54,460 nucleotides of DNA from Pontiellaceae bacterium B12219 (GCA_029432795.1 JARNMJ010000028.1:1-54460); one strand, 5' to 3'. Shown: positions 17,004-26,499, counted from the stretch's first letter. Translations and numbers: made by a program. Notes: a model not told the origin generated them from the sequence alone.

Positions 17004-18359
17004 TTATTCAGAAACCTGATCTTCAATTTTGTTCTTCTTCACGAAGAGCGCATAGGCCCCAATCACAATAAAGCAGACGAGCGGAACCACATAAGATTTT
17101 GCAGTCGCCAAGCCCATTGCTTCTTCGCCGCCGAACACGTCAATGAGTTTACCCTGCAGCAGCGTAAGCAGTGCGCCACCGAGAATCGCCATAATCAGGC
17201 CAGACGCTCCAAGCTTGGTGCCGTCGCCCAAACCGCGCGAACCGAGACCGAAGATGGTCGGGAACATGAGCGACATGAAAACCGAAATACTGATCAGGCA
17301 TACAACGCCGAGTGTGAACGGACTTGCCCCGACAAACGGGATATATCCAGTAAAGACCACCTTGTCGCCAGCAAAGATAACACCCAGTGAAGCAACAACG
17401 CCCAGAACAGATGCCAAAAACAACAGGGTGCTCGGTCTGAAGCGAACCATCAGACCGGTGAAGACCCAGCGGGAAATCGAGAACAGAATGATCGCAATCA
17501 TGTGGTAATTCATGGCTTCGCTGTTTTTGATGCCCAGCTGCCCGGTAATATAGTGGATCGTATAGGTCCAAACCGCAATCTGTGCACCAACATAGAAGAA
17601 CTGGGCAACCACCGCGAAAACATAGTTTTTGTTAGCGAAGAGCGCTTTAACCGTCTGACCGACATGGGCCTTGTGGTCGTGTTCCTTAACCTCCGGCATT
17701 TTCTTGCTGGTGGCGATGAGAACCCACAGCACAATCAACACGAGGGCCGCAATGAAGTAAGGCGTCATTACGATATTGAGCTGCTCAGTCTGAATAGCCA
17801 GCAAAGCATCAGCATCCATACCGTCGACCTTCTGAGCGTTGACCACTTCCAGTTTTGTCAGAATAGCGAATTTGCACACAAACAAGCCGATCAGCGAACC
17901 GACCGGATTGAAAGACTGTGCAAAGTTAAGGCGTTGCGTAGCGGTATCTTCCGGCCCCATGGCAATAATGTAGGGGTTGGCATTGGTTTCCAGAATGGAC
18001 AATCCACCGGCCAGAACGAAAAATGCCACCAGGAATGGTGAAAACTGAAGCATTAAACTGGCTGGATAAAAGAGCAACCCACCGAGAATATACAGGCCCA
18101 GTCCGGCAAGAACGCCTTTCTTGTATCCATACTTTCTCGCAATAATAGCCCCCGGGATACCCAGACAGAAATAGGCTCCGTAGAATGCATTTTGAATCAG
18201 AGCGGTTTGAGCAGTGCTCAGGTCGTCAAAAATATCCAAAAAGGCTTTTACCAAAGGATCGGTCATATTGTTAGACAGCCCCCACATAGCAAAACAGGTG
18301 GAAAGCAATATAAATGGGAACGCTATGCTTCTTGGAATGATATCTGATAATTTTTTCAT
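17004..18359 (-). CDS. fucP: L-fucose:proton symporter (major facilitator superfamily), 451 aa
   Basis: This cytoplasmic-membrane permease brings free L-fucose into the cell with protons. Twelve hydrophobic helices are visible. Asp34 in NNMTDPLV and Glu124 in [10 protein letters not shown] correspond to the two acidic residues essential in the E. coli protein (D46 and E135). The loop [10 protein letters not shown] followed by [14 protein letters not shown] is a family hallmark. The ATG at 18359 has AGGA about 12 bases upstream. It is the first gene of a two-gene operon with fucU. Related permeases of this branch also carry other deoxy or amino sugars, but the adjacent fucU makes fucose the best assignment. 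It provides the clearest evidence that fucose is the product of the surrounding glycosidases. Confidence 0.93.
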   Translation of the reverse strand: MKKLSDIIPRSIAFPFILLSTCFAMWGLSNNMTDPLVKAFLDIFDDLSTAQTALIQNAFYGAYFCLGIPGAIIARKYGYKKGVLAGLGLYILGGLLFYPASLMLQFSPFLVAFFVLAGGLSILETNANPYIIAMGPEDTATQRLNFAQSFNPVGSLIGLFVCKFAILTKLEVVNAQKVDGMDADALLAIQTEQLNIVMTPYFIAALVLIVLWVLIATSKKMPEVKEHDHKAHVGQTVKALFANKNYVFAVVAQFFYVGAQIAVWTYTIHYITGQLGIKNSEAMNYHMIAIILFSISRWVFTGLMVRFRPSTLLFLASVLGVVASLGVIFAGDKVVFTGYIPFVGASPFTLGVVCLISISVFMSLMFPTIFGLGSRGLGDGTKLGASGLIMAILGGALLTLLQGKLIDVFGGEEAMGLATAKSYVVPLVCFIVIGAYALFVKKNKIEDQVSE

Positions 18360-19185
18360 ATTTTTTTTAATCCTCTGATTTCCTTGTCTCGCTTATTCAT
18401 TATGGCCCGAAAAGCTGCAGAATTCACCCGGCAATTTTTTGTTAAACAATAAGTTTTATGAATTGCACTGCATTCTACTTTATCTTTTCAATTTTTACCG
18501 AAATTCAGCCCGTTAAAGTTGAAAAAAAGTCTAAATGCTCCACATAGTCAACTGCCACAGCACAACCTCCCAAACCCTTTTTCAAAGCTTTGTCTTATAA
18601 ACAACCCGTTTTACCAATGCAATTCTTCCTGACTAAATACTGACTGCGAAGACGGATTTCGAAGAGATTGCCCGGACCGAAACTCACGAGCAACGCAAGT
18701 AAACCTGCATCAAGATCCTTAACTTTTGCCAGCGATTCACGCGCCACCCCTCTGATCCTGCTGTTTCCCGAACAGTATATTTTCAGCCGCCTTAAACTCG
18801 GGACCGCTTGTAGTTCAAAATCCGAAACTTCCGCTGTGCTTTCCGCCTCCCTTCTCACGGTCAATATACGATCCGAAATGAAATACAGTATTAAATTATT
18901 ACCATCTGCCTATCCCCAGTTCACAGGATAGAAAGACTCTCCAATAAAATACGGAAGCGAGGGCAATATTGCACTGCAATGGCAACAGTTGAACAGGATC
19001 TCCTGTCAGCGGATGAACTGGAGCGGGATACCAAGGGGAATCCCGAATCATACGTTCTCTGAGTTTGCACAAGTCGATTTACAAGGTATCCCGGCCCTTG
19101 GAAGTTTTTTTCAATCGGGTATTGGACGCCCGTGTTTCTTCCTCTATATTCCGCCCTTTCCCAAATCAACAAAGGAAAAGGATTT
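18360..19185. other. Intergenic region between fucP and hisG (826 bases)
   Basis: The region holds the divergent promoters of fucP (minus) and hisG (plus). Only the hisG promoter (19122-19150) is clear. There is an inverted pair CGGGATACC (19024-19032) and GGTATCCCG (19085-19093) about 30 bases before it. Open frames at 18595-18864 (minus) and 18668-18931 (plus) overlap each other, lack ribosome binding sites and match nothing that I recognise. A short plus-strand frame ending near 19064 (MATVEQDLLSADELERDTKG) looks mildly coding-like and may be a gene remnant. Confidence 0.6.
19122..19150 (+). promoter_or_regulatory. Sigma-70-type promoter of hisG
   Basis: TTGGAC and TATATT are separated by exactly 17 bases. 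Transcription would begin near 19157, giving a leader of about 29 bases that contains the ribosome binding site. Confidence 0.6.
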
Positions 19186-20058
19186 ATGAATAAACTGGTT
19201 ATCGGATTGCCAAAAGGCAGCTTACAGGAATCGACCTACGCGCTTTTCAAGAAGGCCGGATTCACGATTAAAGGCGGAACGCGGTCGTATTTTCCGTCGA
19301 TTGACGACGAAGAAATTGAAATTCGCATTCTGCGTGCTCAGGAAATGAGCCGGTATGTCGAACATGGAATGCTTGATGCCGGGATTGCCGGGCTGGACTG
19401 GGTTGAAGCCAATGGTTCCGACGTGGTTGATCTGTGCGACATGGTCTACTCGAAACAGAGTAAACGACCTATCCGCTGGGTACTCGCTGTTCCGAACGAC
19501 TCTTCCATCAGCTCGGTGAAAGATCTGGAAGGCAAAAAAATTGCCACCGAAGGCGTCGGCATTGTCGAACGCTGGCTGGAAAAGAACGGTGTGAACGCCG
19601 AAGTTGAATTTTCCTGGGGTGCAACAGAAGTTAAAGTTCCCGATTTTGTGGATGCCATTGTCGACATCACTGAAACCGGCAGCTCGCTCCGCGCAAACAA
19701 TCTGAAGATTGTAGAAACGCTGATGGAGTCCTACACCAAGTTTTTCTGTTCCAAAGATGCCTGGGCGGATGACTGGAAAAAACAGAAACTCCAGAAAATT
19801 GCAATGCTTTTGAAAGCGGCGCTGGACGCTGACGACAAGGTTCTGCTTAAACTGAATGTTGAAGCGGCCAACCTCGAAAACGTAAAGAATTTATTGCCGG
19901 CCCTGCACTCGCCAACCATTAATTCACTGACTGAAGAAGGCTGGTTTGCCATCGAAACAGTGGTGGATGAATCTGTCGTTCGCGATATTATCCCTTCGTT
20001 GAAGGATGCGGGTGCTGAAGGAATTATTGAAATTAGCTTGAACAAAATCGTGGCGTAA
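19186..20058 (+). CDS. hisG: ATP phosphoribosyltransferase, long form, 290 aa
   Basis: HisG catalyses the first step of histidine synthesis, joining ATP and PRPP, in the cytoplasm. The N-terminal catalytic part begins IGLPKGSLQESTYALF, and the PRPP-binding loop is in VDITETGSSLRANNLKI (about residues 160-176). The last 75 residues form the ACT-like histidine-binding regulatory domain of the long (HisZ-independent) form, as expected for 290 residues. The ATG at 19186 follows AAGGAAAAGG, and a sigma-70-type promoter lies 36 bases upstream of the start. The gene is unrelated to glycan use. With the small ribosomal gene behind it, it interrupts the carbohydrate region as a housekeeping island. 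No other his gene is visible. Confidence 0.97.
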   Translation: MNKLVIGLPKGSLQESTYALFKKAGFTIKGGTRSYFPSIDDEEIEIRILRAQEMSRYVEHGMLDAGIAGLDWVEANGSDVVDLCDMVYSKQSKRPIRWVLAVPNDSSISSVKDLEGKKIATEGVGIVERWLEKNGVNAEVEFSWGATEVKVPDFVDAIVDITETGSSLRANNLKIVETLMESYTKFFCSKDAWADDWKKQKLQKIAMLLKAALDADDKVLLKLNVEAANLENVKNLLPALHSPTINSLTEEGWFAIETVVDESVVRDIIPSLKDAGAEGIIEISLNKIVA

Positions 20059-20098
20059 GTAACTTACCCACCCTTTTAAGACATAATCAGGAGACAAC

Positions 20099-20188
20099 AT
20101 GGGTACCATCAAGAAATGGCGTAAAACTAAAATGTCGAATCACAAACGTCGCAAACGCAGACGTGCAGATCGTCATAAGAAAAAATAA
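20099..20188 (+). CDS. 29-residue basic ribosomal protein, AURKAIP1/COX24 (bL38-like) type
   Basis: This tiny gene encodes a very basic protein (MGTIKKWRKTKMSNHKR followed by RKRRRADRHKKK). The pattern K-M-x-x-HKRRKR-x-R-x-x-RHKKK matches the short AURKAIP1/COX24-domain proteins of Bacteroidota, one of which has been described as ribosomal protein bL38. Its role would be to bind rRNA. The start is certain: AGGAG lies 6 bases before the ATG, 40 bases after hisG. A good terminator follows, so it is probably co-transcribed with hisG. It is easily missed by gene callers because of its length. The assignment rests on motif similarity only. Confidence 0.8.
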   Translation: MGTIKKWRKTKMSNHKRRKRRRADRHKKK

Positions 20189-20211
20189 GCTGGCTTAGCT
20201 TAATCAATTTC

Positions 20212-20235
20212 AAGGCGGAGTTTACACTCGGCCTT
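20212..20235 (+). terminator. Rho-independent terminator after the hisG unit
   Basis: AAGGC-G-GAGT-TTAC-ACTC-G-GCCTT forms a near-perfect hairpin, followed by GCTTTGTTTT. Confidence 0.75.
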
Positions 20236-20243
20236 GCTTTGTT

Positions 20244-20258
20244 TTCCAATCTCTGGAA
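20244..20258. repeat. Near-perfect TTCCAA palindrome copy (intergenic)
   Basis: TTCCAATCTCTGGAA has one mismatch to the TTCCAA-N3-TTGGAA pattern. It directly follows the terminator of the hisG unit. Confidence 0.6.
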
Positions 20259-20368
20259 ATCCGTGGAGGATGCGGTTTACAGAGATTGTTTTTTGTGCCT
20301 GCACGGCGCGAAGCTCAGCACAAACAATCCCCTCTTTAAACCACCGGTTTACTTACAGGCCCGTCCCC

Positions 20369-20398
20369 GCCTGCGATGTTCATTTCCGCATCGCAGGC
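20369..20398. terminator. Hairpin at the end of the anchored-protein gene
   Basis: GCCTGCGATG-N10-CATCGCAGGC is a perfect 10-bp stem, 17 bases past the stop of the minus-strand gene ending at 20415. No U run follows on either strand. It could be a factor-assisted terminator or a 3' mRNA-protecting hairpin. Confidence 0.5.
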
Positions 20399-20414
20399 AG
20401 TCGATATCAGTGCC

Positions 20415-22994
20415 TTATCGTTTTCTGAACAGGCCGGCCAGCACCACGGTAACGATCAGGGCGGAAGCAATGCCCACAATCAGAACATTATCCTGAATCC
20501 AGGATCTTTGCTGCTCAACAACCGGTTCTGTTTTAACCGGGGGTTCTGCTGCCGGTTCCTCCGACGGAACGTCTTCAACAACCACGGTCTCAACCTCTTC
20601 CTTTGAGGCGTCCTCGTTGACTTCAGGAAGAGCTTCCACCACTCCCGCCGGGATTTCCGGCTCCTCATTCCATGTCTTACACAAAACGATCGTGATGCCC
20701 GACCTCAGGTTAGCAACAGGGAACTTCACCAATTGACCGGAAACCAGATCTTTGGAACCGAGAAACTCCTCTGGAATATTCACCCGGAAGGTTTCCGAAT
20801 CGTCACAATTCATGGCAATGAAATAGGGTCCGTACGTCATGGTATAGAGTTGAGCCCTACCGGCCTGCAGGTGTTCGTCGCCGACCTTATAGTTATCATC
20901 GCCTTTCACCTTGGCAATGGGATATTCAACCCCCTCCATTGCCTGATAGATCCCCTGCTGCGTGTACCACCCCTCTTCACGACCACGGCTGAATTCCATA
21001 TTCGTTCGTTCGGGAATCGTATACACCTTCCCGCTGTCTTCAAAAACAGTTTCAATATTAACAATGGAGTCCCGCTCCATATAAGGCGTCATATAATGGA
21101 CACGCGCCAGATTATTGACGGCATGCCGCGCCCGCCAATAGAGTGATGCATAAAAAATCATTTCCCGATCCTTAAACGCCAGCACACCATTCCCCGGATC
21201 AGCAAACACAAAATCCGGCTGGCCGGGCGTCATTGGAAGGCGGTACGGCTGCGGCTCCTGTGAGGCAACGATTTCATACCGTTCCGGCACCCCCAGCAAA
21301 TAAGTCTTGGAATTGGTATGCCGGTGCGCCATCCGCTCTTTCACCGCAGCAAAAAACTGATTATCCTCCAGCATCTGCTGGCCATAGCCCAACAGCACCC
21401 GATCTCCGGTTGCCACCGCAACGTCGAATGCACCACCATCGCGGCCATTGGTCTGGTCGTATATCACCCCGCCCGGATATTTCCAGTCGCGCCAGCCGAT
21501 CAGGGCTTCCTGATTCATACTCCGATAGCCATCTTTATCCATCAACGGATAGCGGAAAGGCGCCCGCGCCCGGATCATCTTAATCAGCTGTGCTTTAATG
21601 CGCGGATCGCCCTCTTTATCCGGAGCCGGCTTGGTTGCTTCATAAATGGCCACACCGGAATCCGAAATAATTTCACCGTATGCCCCCACGTAGCCAAGCT
21701 CTTTTGTCAATGCCTGCTCGGTCAGAAGCATCTTGTTTTTACCCTCTCTCCAGTCGGGCCTCGCCCGCTCGTCCCAGCTTCCGCTGAACGGTTCCAGGCC
21801 CATGGCCTCATACAGCATCAGCCGCGCCTTCTCTTCCGGCCATGCTTTTGAGGGATAGATTCTGGCGATCGCCAGATTGCAATAATAGGTATTCTGGTCC
21901 TTGATCATGCACTGGTTTGTGTAGGAGCGACGGCCCTCCCCGGCGGCGGAACTGTTGTGATTCCGCGAGGCCTCCATCAGTTCCGCCCAGGCTTTCCGGC
22001 GCTTCCTGCTTGTGCCCGGCACATCTTCATCCAGCCAGGGCTCCAGGTCTTTATATCTCAACCGGATGGCATCACCGATCGGCCCCTTGAAAATCCACCG
22101 CACGCCCTCGATTTTCCCGTCATTATCGCGGAACTCCAGATAGTGGGCATCAATCGCTTCCACAATCCGTTCAAGTGCCAGCGGGTTCTGATACGCAGTA
22201 TTCCAGGAAGTTTCGTAGGCATACGCGAGGTACTGAATATTGTACTCATGTTTTCTACCGCCGCGGGCCATCTCCATATCGGACCGATCATTGAGTTCTT
22301 TCTTCAGCTCTTCGAGCACCTCAATGCCGGGTTCCGGACGTACCGGAATATCGACCGGCGGTGCACCCTGAACTTCATCTTCCAAGGGTTGGAAACAGGC
22401 ATCGGTATGAACATAGGCCCGATAGATCCCGCGCGACGGTTCAGTCATCTTATGTTGATAATCGTCAATCTTCGATGCATAGCCGTTGATGCCGCCCTGC
22501 CCTTCAATCGTAATCTCGATCTCCGTTTTGCCCTTGGTCATGTGAATCGGCAGTGGCCGGGTCGCGTATAAAAAACGGCCGGGATAGCGCGGGAGGTCAT
22601 ATTTCATGATGTCGAGCATGTCGATTGCACCAAGGTGGCGGGTCCCCAGCTGCTTCCCCTCCACATAGAGACACAACCGCAATTCGTGCTCATCATCGCT
22701 GCAGGTATCCCCGCCCCAGAACTTAGCCGTGAAATAGTTGGGCTTCTCCGGATCAACCTTCATCATGAACGTAATTTTTCCGCCCTGCCAGTTTGGCTCT
22801 GCTTCCGGCAGAAGCCGGCGCGCCTTTAACCCCAGTGCCCCGTCAACCACATCGCTCAGAACGGGTTCAATCCGATGTTCCTGCTCCGATGCTGAATTAC
22901 CGAACTGAACCGCATCCACCAGTCCTGACTCGGCAAAAACCACCGTGCTGATCGCATAGAAAAAAAGGAATAACCAAACGTGTAACTGCTTCAT
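20415..22994 (-). CDS. Secreted, C-terminally membrane-anchored protein of unknown family, 859 aa
   Basis: A signal peptide (residues 1-21) precedes an N-terminal beta-rich domain (about 30-215). A large, mostly helical domain (about 235-770) follows, with many aromatic and acidic residues (segments SRNHNSSAAGEGRRSY, QTNGRDGGAFDVA, ERMAHRHTNSKTYLL). Its layout resembles the alpha/alpha-toroid lyases and glycosidases, but I cannot name a family. After it come about 55 residues rich in Glu, Pro and Val, a single transmembrane helix (about 833-855) and the tail LFRKR. This is a stalk-and-anchor arrangement, so the enzyme would stay tethered to the membrane. A codon run in the middle (FQPLE) is an intact TTCCAA palindrome. 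It is last in the long minus-strand cluster, after S5 by 132 bases, and has its own promoter. I infer a role in glycan breakdown from context. Confidence 0.8.
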   Translation of the reverse strand: MKQLHVWLFLFFYAISTVVFAESGLVDAVQFGNSASEQEHRIEPVLSDVVDGALGLKARRLLPEAEPNWQGGKITFMMKVDPEKPNYFTAKFWGGDTCSDDEHELRLCLYVEGKQLGTRHLGAIDMLDIMKYDLPRYPGRFLYATRPLPIHMTKGKTEIEITIEGQGGINGYASKIDDYQHKMTEPSRGIYRAYVHTDACFQPLEDEVQGAPPVDIPVRPEPGIEVLEELKKELNDRSDMEMARGGRKHEYNIQYLAYAYETSWNTAYQNPLALERIVEAIDAHYLEFRDNDGKIEGVRWIFKGPIGDAIRLRYKDLEPWLDEDVPGTSRKRRKAWAELMEASRNHNSSAAGEGRRSYTNQCMIKDQNTYYCNLAIARIYPSKAWPEEKARLMLYEAMGLEPFSGSWDERARPDWREGKNKMLLTEQALTKELGYVGAYGEIISDSGVAIYEATKPAPDKEGDPRIKAQLIKMIRARAPFRYPLMDKDGYRSMNQEALIGWRDWKYPGGVIYDQTNGRDGGAFDVAVATGDRVLLGYGQQMLEDNQFFAAVKERMAHRHTNSKTYLLGVPERYEIVASQEPQPYRLPMTPGQPDFVFADPGNGVLAFKDREMIFYASLYWRARHAVNNLARVHYMTPYMERDSIVNIETVFEDSGKVYTIPERTNMEFSRGREEGWYTQQGIYQAMEGVEYPIAKVKGDDNYKVGDEHLQAGRAQLYTMTYGPYFIAMNCDDSETFRVNIPEEFLGSKDLVSGQLVKFPVANLRSGITIVLCKTWNEEPEIPAGVVEALPEVNEDASKEEVETVVVEDVPSEEPAAEPPVKTEPVVEQQRSWIQDNVLIVGIASALIVTVVLAGLFRKR
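22380..22394. repeat. Perfect TTCCAA-N3-TTGGAA palindrome inside a coding sequence
   Basis: TTCCAAGGGTTGGAA lies in the anchored-protein gene, where the sense strand reads FQPLE. Confidence 0.8.
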
Positions 22995-23073
22995 AATGCT
23001 GACATCGCCTCCAGATAGAAAAATTAGCGTACAGTGCTACCAGAGGAATCATACTTCAAACAGTTCGCAACGG

Positions 23074-23102
23074 ATTACACTGTTAACTTATCCACCGTTC
23101 AA
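23074..23102 (-). promoter_or_regulatory. Sigma-70-type promoter of the anchored-protein gene
   Basis: On the minus strand, TTGAAC and TGTAAT are separated by 17 bases, in the 132-base gap upstream of the gene starting at 22994. The leader would be about 70 bases. The last gene of the cluster can thus be expressed on its own. Confidence 0.5.
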
Positions 23103-23126
23103 CTGCCGCAGTTACATCCGTTTTTT

Positions 23127-24902
23127 TTAGAGCTTTTCAATGTAAAGATAGTAGGCCGGATGAACCCGGTTGCCGCTGTCGATCAGCTGCGCTTCGAGAT
23201 CATATTTTCCGGCAGGGATATGCCCTTTAAAGACCACCTCTTCCTGTCCGTCCCTGATTTTCTGCGACTTGGAAATGCTGGCCACATAGAGCCTGGCTTC
23301 CGTGAAATCGTCTTTCACACCGGCCGGAGCGGTCTGCTCCACTTCCAGCCGGCCTTCCTCTGCCGGGAACGTTGCATTAATTGCCAGGCCGCTTTCCCGC
23401 GGGAACCGACGCAGAGCAATCGAATAGTCGCCATCTTCAACAAATTCGATTTTCCATTTACCGGTCGATTGAGCCCCCTCAATCGCTCCATGCTGATGCC
23501 AGGCCGGTGTATAACGCCCCACAATCTGGTCATGTGCAGAAAGCCGGCTTGGATTTTCTTTCGGCGAACCCACTTTAATATAAGCATAGCGCTCGTCGAC
23601 CCCGTCTTCCAAAAAGGAATTCCACCAGGTTTCATAGCCTTCGGCCAAACGGCTTGCCACTTCCGGATGCTGATCGAATACATTGTTTTCCTGACCCCGG
23701 TCCTCGGAAATATTGTACAGTTTATTCCCGTCCACCAGACGCCAGTTGTCATCCATCACCACATATTTTTTATATTTGATCAGATTCTGTTCCCGCTGCG
23801 TATCAATATAAAGGATACGATTTTCCCACGCCGGATTTTCCTCCGTCAGCAACGGCTTCAGGCTTTTACCATCCAGCGGGTTCTTCGGATTAAACTGGAG
23901 TCCCAACAAATCCACAAAGGTCGGCAGCAGGTCATAGTTGGCCACCAGTTCATCAATATCCTTGCCGCCCGTCAGCTCCCCGTTCGGCCAGCGAATAAAC
24001 AGCGGCACCCGGTGCCCGCCATCGTACTGACTGCCCTTCCCGCCTTTCAGCCCGGCGTTATAAACTGAGCGTCCGGCCGAGGTCCCGTTATCTGTCGTGA
24101 AGATCAGAATGGTATTCTCCGTCAGCCCCAGCTCATCCAGCTTATTTTCCAAGATTTGAAAGTTATCATCGATGTTGGAAATCATTCCGTAGAATCGCAA
24201 CAGACGCGCATTCAGCTCCTTGTATTCCTCCCCCTGATACAGGTCGTAATATTCCTTCGGCAGGTTATACGGCGAGTGCGGCGCATTCAGCGAGAGATAG
24301 CAGAAAAACGGCTTATCCTTGTTGGTTTCGATAAACTTTATGGCTTCCGCGAAAAAGACATCCGTGCAATACCCTTCATAACTCTGCAGCTCACCGTTGT
24401 GCCAATAGGTATCATCAAAATAGTCATTTTCCCAATAGTCCGGACCCTGCCCGATACCCCCGCCGCCATGCATCACCACTTCATCAAAACCCCGGTCCTG
24501 CGGACGGAAAGGATAGTTATCGCCCAGATGCCACTTCCCGAACATGCCGTTCACATAGCCGTTCTGCGCAAAGACTTCCGGCAGGATCACCTCGTCTTCA
24601 AACAGGAGCGAGCGCCCATTGATCGTGTGATACACATTCACGCGATTGCAATGCCGCCCCGACATAATCCCGGCGCGGCTCGGTGCACAGGTTGTGCCCA
24701 CATGATAATTCGTAAACCGCACCGCCTGATCGTGAAATTTATCGATATTCGGCGTTTTAATATAGGGGTTGCCCGTACAGCCCAGATCGCCCATTCCCTG
24801 ATCGTCCGTAATCACAAACACCACATTCGGTTTTCCGCCGGCCGCCAGCAGAGAACTGCAACTGAACAGTGAAACAAAAGTAAGTAAGATAATCTTTTTC
24901 AT
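23127..24902 (-). CDS. Secreted S1-family sulfatase (S5), 591 aa
   Basis: This type I sulfatase has an N-terminal signal (about residues 1-21; LFSC at 12-15 could be a weak lipobox), metal ligands D33-D34 in VITDDQGMGD, and Cys72 in GTTCAPSR as formylglycine precursor. GKWHLGDNYPFRPQDRGFDE and a Gly-rich loop (MHGGGGIGQGPDYWENDYFD) form part of the substrate pocket; TTDNGT follows. The final 130 residues form an additional beta-sandwich (GKWKIEFVEDGDYSIAL through HPAYYLYIEKL). That loop and C-terminus set it apart from the other eight sulfatases, so it probably attacks a different sulfate position. I chose the ATG at 24902 (AAGGAAAAG upstream) over 24980, which overlaps S6. It follows S6 by 17 bases. 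Confidence 0.92.
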   Translation of the reverse strand: MKKIILLTFVSLFSCSSLLAAGGKPNVVFVITDDQGMGDLGCTGNPYIKTPNIDKFHDQAVRFTNYHVGTTCAPSRAGIMSGRHCNRVNVYHTINGRSLLFEDEVILPEVFAQNGYVNGMFGKWHLGDNYPFRPQDRGFDEVVMHGGGGIGQGPDYWENDYFDDTYWHNGELQSYEGYCTDVFFAEAIKFIETNKDKPFFCYLSLNAPHSPYNLPKEYYDLYQGEEYKELNARLLRFYGMISNIDDNFQILENKLDELGLTENTILIFTTDNGTSAGRSVYNAGLKGGKGSQYDGGHRVPLFIRWPNGELTGGKDIDELVANYDLLPTFVDLLGLQFNPKNPLDGKSLKPLLTEENPAWENRILYIDTQREQNLIKYKKYVVMDDNWRLVDGNKLYNISEDRGQENNVFDQHPEVASRLAEGYETWWNSFLEDGVDERYAYIKVGSPKENPSRLSAHDQIVGRYTPAWHQHGAIEGAQSTGKWKIEFVEDGDYSIALRRFPRESGLAINATFPAEEGRLEVEQTAPAGVKDDFTEARLYVASISKSQKIRDGQEEVVFKGHIPAGKYDLEAQLIDSGNRVHPAYYLYIEKL

Positions 24903-24919
24903 GATGACTTTTCCTTTTT

Positions 24920-26485
24920 TCAATCCTGTGGTTGTTCCTGCGTGTACTGCTCTTCCGTCATCCAGTTCAACGCCGGCCAATATCCTGTATCGTTCAGCTG
25001 GGCGGCTCCCGCCGTGGTTCTTCCGCTCGCAATGATTTCCGTGATGCGGTTTTTCAGATGCTGAACCGTTTCCGGATGAGCAGCGGCCACATTATTCTTT
25101 TCCGACCGATCCTTCGAAAGATCATAGAGCTCCATACCGGTTTCTTTTCCGGGCAACACGAGTTTCCATGACCCTTCCGTAATGGAATAGCGCTGATTAT
25201 TTCCATGGTTGATCAACGGAAGGCGCGTGTAATCCGCTTTCGGATCGAGCAGAACCGGAGCAAAACTTTGACTGTCTTCACCGGCCGTATCGGGCAGTTC
25301 AGTATTCAGCAGCTCCGCAAACGTAGCCATCAGATCAATCTGACCGACCGGTTTATCCCATTGCCGACCGGGCTCCGCAATGCCCGCCGGCCAGCGCACC
25401 AGAAACGGAACGCGGTGCCCGCCTTCATAAACCGATCGCTTGCCTTCCTTCAATCCACCGCGACTGTCATGCCCGAATTCCTTCAGCCGCTGCGCCCATG
25501 ATTTTTCCGGACCGTTGTCGCTGGTGAATACGATGAGCGTGTTTTCATCCAGTCCGGACGTTTTCAAAAATTCAAGAATCCGACCGATTTGATAATCGGT
25601 TTCAATCACAAATTCACCATAGGCCCCGGCTTCACCCTGGCCTTGAAATTCCGGAAGCGGACAAACCGGATAGTGCGGCGAAGTATACGGCAGATAGAGA
25701 AAAAACGGTGTGCCGTTTTCAACGCTGGCCTGTTGCCCTTCCATCCACTCAATCGCCTTATCCGTGAAACGCGTCAGGCACTGATTATCGACAAAGTCTT
25801 CCGCAATTTCAAAATTCTGCTTCACGGTACGCGTTGGATCTTTCGAAATGCCGGGCTCCGTTTCATAGGGCGGCATAATACGATAATCCATATGCCGCGG
25901 GTTTTTCTTTTTGTTGGTATACATCGTCGGCGGCACCTTTGCGTAGCGCCCCTCGAACCAGGCGAGAATGCCGTAATTCAACGAAGCGGGAATCCCGTAA
26001 AAATAGTCGAAGCCTTTATCCAGCGGCATGTCCTGCACGGGCAGAGTCCAATCACGGTCCTCCGGCGTACCCGGGAAATCCATACCCAGATGCCATTTTC
26101 CAACCATCGCCGTATGATACCCATTCTCCTTAAACAGATTCGCCAGCGTCATGCGGCCATCAACAATCATGCAGGGATGCTCGGCATGATAGACCCCGCT
26201 TTTCAGCTCCGTACGCCAGGAATAGCGCCCCGTCAACAGACCGTACCGCGACGGCGTGCAGACCGAATCCGAACTATGCCCGCGCGTGAAGGCAATGCCT
26301 TCGGCAGCCAGCCGATCCATATTCGGCGTTTTGAATTTGGCCTCGGGATTCAGCGCACTCACATCGCCGTATCCCTGGTCGTCCGTATAGATTACGATCA
26401 CATTCGGCTTTTCCGCCTGAACCAAACCTGCGGTCAGCAAAACACCAATCGCAACAACTCCCTTCCAAGGATTGGAAAAACTCAC
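24920..26485 (-). CDS. Secreted S1-family sulfatase (S6), 521 aa
   Basis: This type I sulfatase has a signal peptide (residues 1-24), metal ligands D35-D36 in YTDDQGYGDVSALNP, Cys76 in SDSVCTPSRYG, then GKWHLGMDFPG, TSDNGP and VYEGGHRVPF. It is closest to S9 (52387) and also to S3, sharing LNP, TPN.DRLA..G and RYG.LTG. The start is odd: codons 3-8 (FSNPWK) are a perfect TTCCAA-N3-TTGGAA palindrome (26463-26477), so the repeat sits in the beginning of the signal peptide. AGGTG lies 5 bases before the ATG. It follows the signal-less GH95 gene by 14 bases and precedes S5 by 17, so the three are one transcription unit. Confidence 0.93.
   Translation of the reverse strand: MSFSNPWKGVVAIGVLLTAGLVQAEKPNVIVIYTDDQGYGDVSALNPEAKFKTPNMDRLAAEGIAFTRGHSSDSVCTPSRYGLLTGRYSWRTELKSGVYHAEHPCMIVDGRMTLANLFKENGYHTAMVGKWHLGMDFPGTPEDRDWTLPVQDMPLDKGFDYFYGIPASLNYGILAWFEGRYAKVPPTMYTNKKKNPRHMDYRIMPPYETEPGISKDPTRTVKQNFEIAEDFVDNQCLTRFTDKAIEWMEGQQASVENGTPFFLYLPYTSPHYPVCPLPEFQGQGEAGAYGEFVIETDYQIGRILEFLKTSGLDENTLIVFTSDNGPEKSWAQRLKEFGHDSRGGLKEGKRSVYEGGHRVPFLVRWPAGIAEPGRQWDKPVGQIDLMATFAELLNTELPDTAGEDSQSFAPVLLDPKADYTRLPLINHGNNQRYSITEGSWKLVLPGKETGMELYDLSKDRSEKNNVAAAHPETVQHLKNRITEIIASGRTTAGAAQLNDTGYWPALNWMTEEQYTQEQPQD
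26463..26477. repeat. Perfect TTCCAA-N3-TTGGAA palindrome at the start of sulfatase S6
   Basis: TTCCAAGGATTGGAA covers codons 3-8 of S6, where the sense strand reads SNPWK, a different frame from the FQPLE copies. Confidence 0.8.
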
Positions 26486-26499
26486 ATGACACCTCTATT

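Noticed and set aside
18595-18864. 89-codon minus-strand frame between fucP and hisG
   Set aside because: No ribosome binding site, an overlapping frame on the other strand, and no family likeness.
20284-20329. Inverted pair GATTGTT...GCACAAACAATC as a terminator
   Set aside because: The arms are broken by extra T residues and the loop is long; the nearby perfect hairpins explain termination better.
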